Assembly: GCA_035772405.1 (NCBI GenBank)
Contig: JAYKKM010000072.1
Location: 871,501-935,500, forward strand
Length of the DNA: 64,000 bases
Source of the DNA: Chrysogorgia sp. JL179-B06
Taxonomy: Eukaryota > Cnidaria > Anthozoa > Scleralcyonacea > Chrysogorgiidae
Direction: 5' to 3'
A program made the position numbers and the translations under genes. The notes below the pieces were generated by a model, which saw only the letters and a program-made list of their open reading frames with translations, ran no database searches and had not been told where the DNA came from. Positions 62,814-64,000 of this stretch are shown one piece after another (within the stretch, counting starts at the first letter, position 1; each line of letters opens with the position of its first letter).

Positions 62814-63087
62814 TATTGAAAATGAATAATAGTATCACAAGCACAGCTTTTACGTTTTGATTCTTTATTATGCGCTCACCACAAGTAGCAAAAATACCGT
62901 CTGACTTTCCAAGTCTCTTTCGTTGTCTCGCACTCACATCACCGCTCTCTCTCCTTTTCTCTCTCTTGCTTATCTAATTTCCTGACATTTTTACACACTT
63001 ATGTATCACTCAACACTCTAACTAAGTAACATTATACCAACTAAGATTATAATAAGATTATAGCTAAAACAGCCACAATTTCCGACA
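62814..63087 (-). repeat. 5' LTR of the BEL/Pao element
   Basis: 274 bp, apparently identical to 57196-57469. Immediately followed, in element sense, by the primer-binding site. Confidence 0.95.
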
Positions 63088-63146
63088 AGTCATTAAACTA
63101 TATATTATGTAGTTAACATTATTTACTGTTGTCATTGTTATTGTTC

Positions 63147-63600
63147 TTAAGGGGGGCACTATACCCCAAACTTTGGTCAATTAGGTGTGGCAACTTAATT
63201 GTTCTGTAAAATTAGTTCATTCCACATCTGTTGCTTTGATGGCTTCATATTACACAATGGCTGCAGAAAGTGCAAAAAAAATTGTATTGCCAAGTAGATA
63301 TAGAATTGACCTTTCAAAAAATGTATGGTTTTGTATACATATGGATAATAACATTAATTTTTAACATCAATTAGAAACAGCTCTGCTGAGGGGGGGGGGG
63401 GTGTCCGGGTTAACTGCTCCCGGGCCATTAAATAAGGGCCCAAACAATAACCATCATGCAAGTCCTACACATAGAATGAAGCTTCTAGGGTATTTAGGGG
63501 CCTGTGAAAGACCATAGCCCCACCTTCCCCTTGGCCTATCTTGGCTCTTGGCAGACCTGATTAAAAATTATGTCAATTTGACCAAATTTGGGGTATAAAT
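63147..63600. mobile_element. Probable TTAA-type inverted-repeat element
   Basis: TTAA (63147-63150), GGGGGGCACTATACCCC, AAACTTTGGTCAA on the left. TTGACCAAATTTGGGGTATA on the right (63577-63596). A matching right TTAA/GGGGG end is not seen, so the right end is eroded or internal. The right part includes a 13-nt G run at 63391. Confidence 0.55.
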
Positions 63601-64000
63601 GTATTTTATTATATCATAATAAAAGAAGTTAACGTTTAACGGTGTCAGCGGTTAGCTACTCACTCCATCCCCTCCGATCTGCATTACGCCAAAGTACATA
63701 GATAATTTCAATATATGTGACATTAGTGTGAGGATCGTTAACATAATGTGAGCATTGTCAACTATTCATATAAGTAAGGGGTAACATATTTGGTATTTAC
63801 GATTGTTGAACACCGTGTGGGTAGTTAATATTATGTATGCATCTTAACTGTCCTGTCTATTAAACTTTGCATAATATTAACTAAAAATTTACCAATCGAT
63901 TTAATCCAGTCTCTATGACAAAAAAATAAAATCATTGAGGCAGCTTTGAACATTGCCAAGTCTTCCAAAACTGTTTCTCTACGTTGATAGTTAGCTACAA
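63601..64000. other. No feature recognised
   Basis: AT-rich sequence with no exon, RNA gene or repeat end. The upstream exons of the membrane-protein gene are expected beyond the window. Confidence 0.4.

Larger units (their letters stand above)
57196..63087 (-). mobile_element. Complete BEL/Pao LTR retrotransposon
   Basis: 5.9 kb, minus orientation: 5' LTR 62814-63087, primer site, single gag-pol ORF, short polypurine tract (AGGGGAGTG, 57470-57478 region), 3' LTR 57196-57469. AGTC directly flanks both ends (57192-57195 and 63088-63091), a 4-bp duplication within the 4-6 bp seen for this superfamily. The LTRs read as identical and the ORF is intact, so insertion is recent and the copy may be autonomous. 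It lies upstream of the membrane-protein exon at 56977-57089, presumably in the preceding intron, in the same transcriptional sense. Confidence 0.95.

Overview
The window is from an AT-rich, intron-rich animal genome. The genes carry GT-AG introns, and the intergenic and intronic DNA is packed with LINE fragments, tRNA- and 5S-derived SINEs, a BEL/Pao LTR retrotransposon and very many palindromic (foldback) DNA elements. The style (TRAF and SMARCAD1 genes, short structured repeats whose ends read CAACCTCGTACCCAG, Penelope-like remnants) suggests a cnidarian or another non-vertebrate metazoan. This is an inference; no species marker is visible.

Layout. 1-2.7 kb: an inverted repeat, a 22-25 bp minisatellite and two foldback elements. 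2.76-25.2 kb, plus strand: 19 exons of a SMARCAD1-type SNF2 chromatin-remodelling ATPase, which splice into one open frame of 615 residues covering the whole helicase core and the natural stop. The N-terminal half lies outside the window. Its introns hold most of the foldback elements, a 1.4-kb polypurine tract with perfect G-quadruplex motifs, and two copies of an element with a TATA box and a hammerhead-like RNA motif. 25.2-28.2 kb: intergenic foldback/TIR elements and a LINE remnant. 28.2-30.3 kb, minus strand: the 3' exons of an unrecognised gene with a basic/acidic low-complexity C-terminus. 30.3-39 kb: a LINE graveyard, a Penelope-like endonuclease remnant and a tRNA-SINE inverted pair. 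39.1-43.6 kb, minus strand: the 3' exons of a TRAF-family adaptor (TRAF zinc finger, coiled coil, MATH). Its intron contains a Tc1-like transposase broken by a 5S-derived SINE. 43.6-51.7 kb: mostly repeats, a telomere-like patch and a possible first exon. 51.8-57.1 kb, minus strand: the last five exons of a multi-pass membrane protein with a bestrophin-like acidic signature and a long Ser/Arg-rich tail. 57.2-63.1 kb: a full-length BEL/Pao retrotransposon with an intact 1731-residue ORF and apparently identical LTRs, sitting just upstream of those exons and presumably in the preceding intron.

The host genes have no obvious shared pathway: a chromatin remodeller, a TNF-receptor/TLR-type signalling adaptor and a membrane protein. 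What unifies the window is repeat biology. Several separate foldback families share a TTAA target and (A/G)G-starting ends, other families show 9-10 bp or TA duplications, and there are several clear nested insertions. The most unusual object is the element at 5751-6511 and 22285-22916. It combines a conserved TATA box, a CTGATGA-stem-GAAAC core with a matching distal strand, and target duplications of different length, which fits a non-autonomous Penelope-like retroelement.
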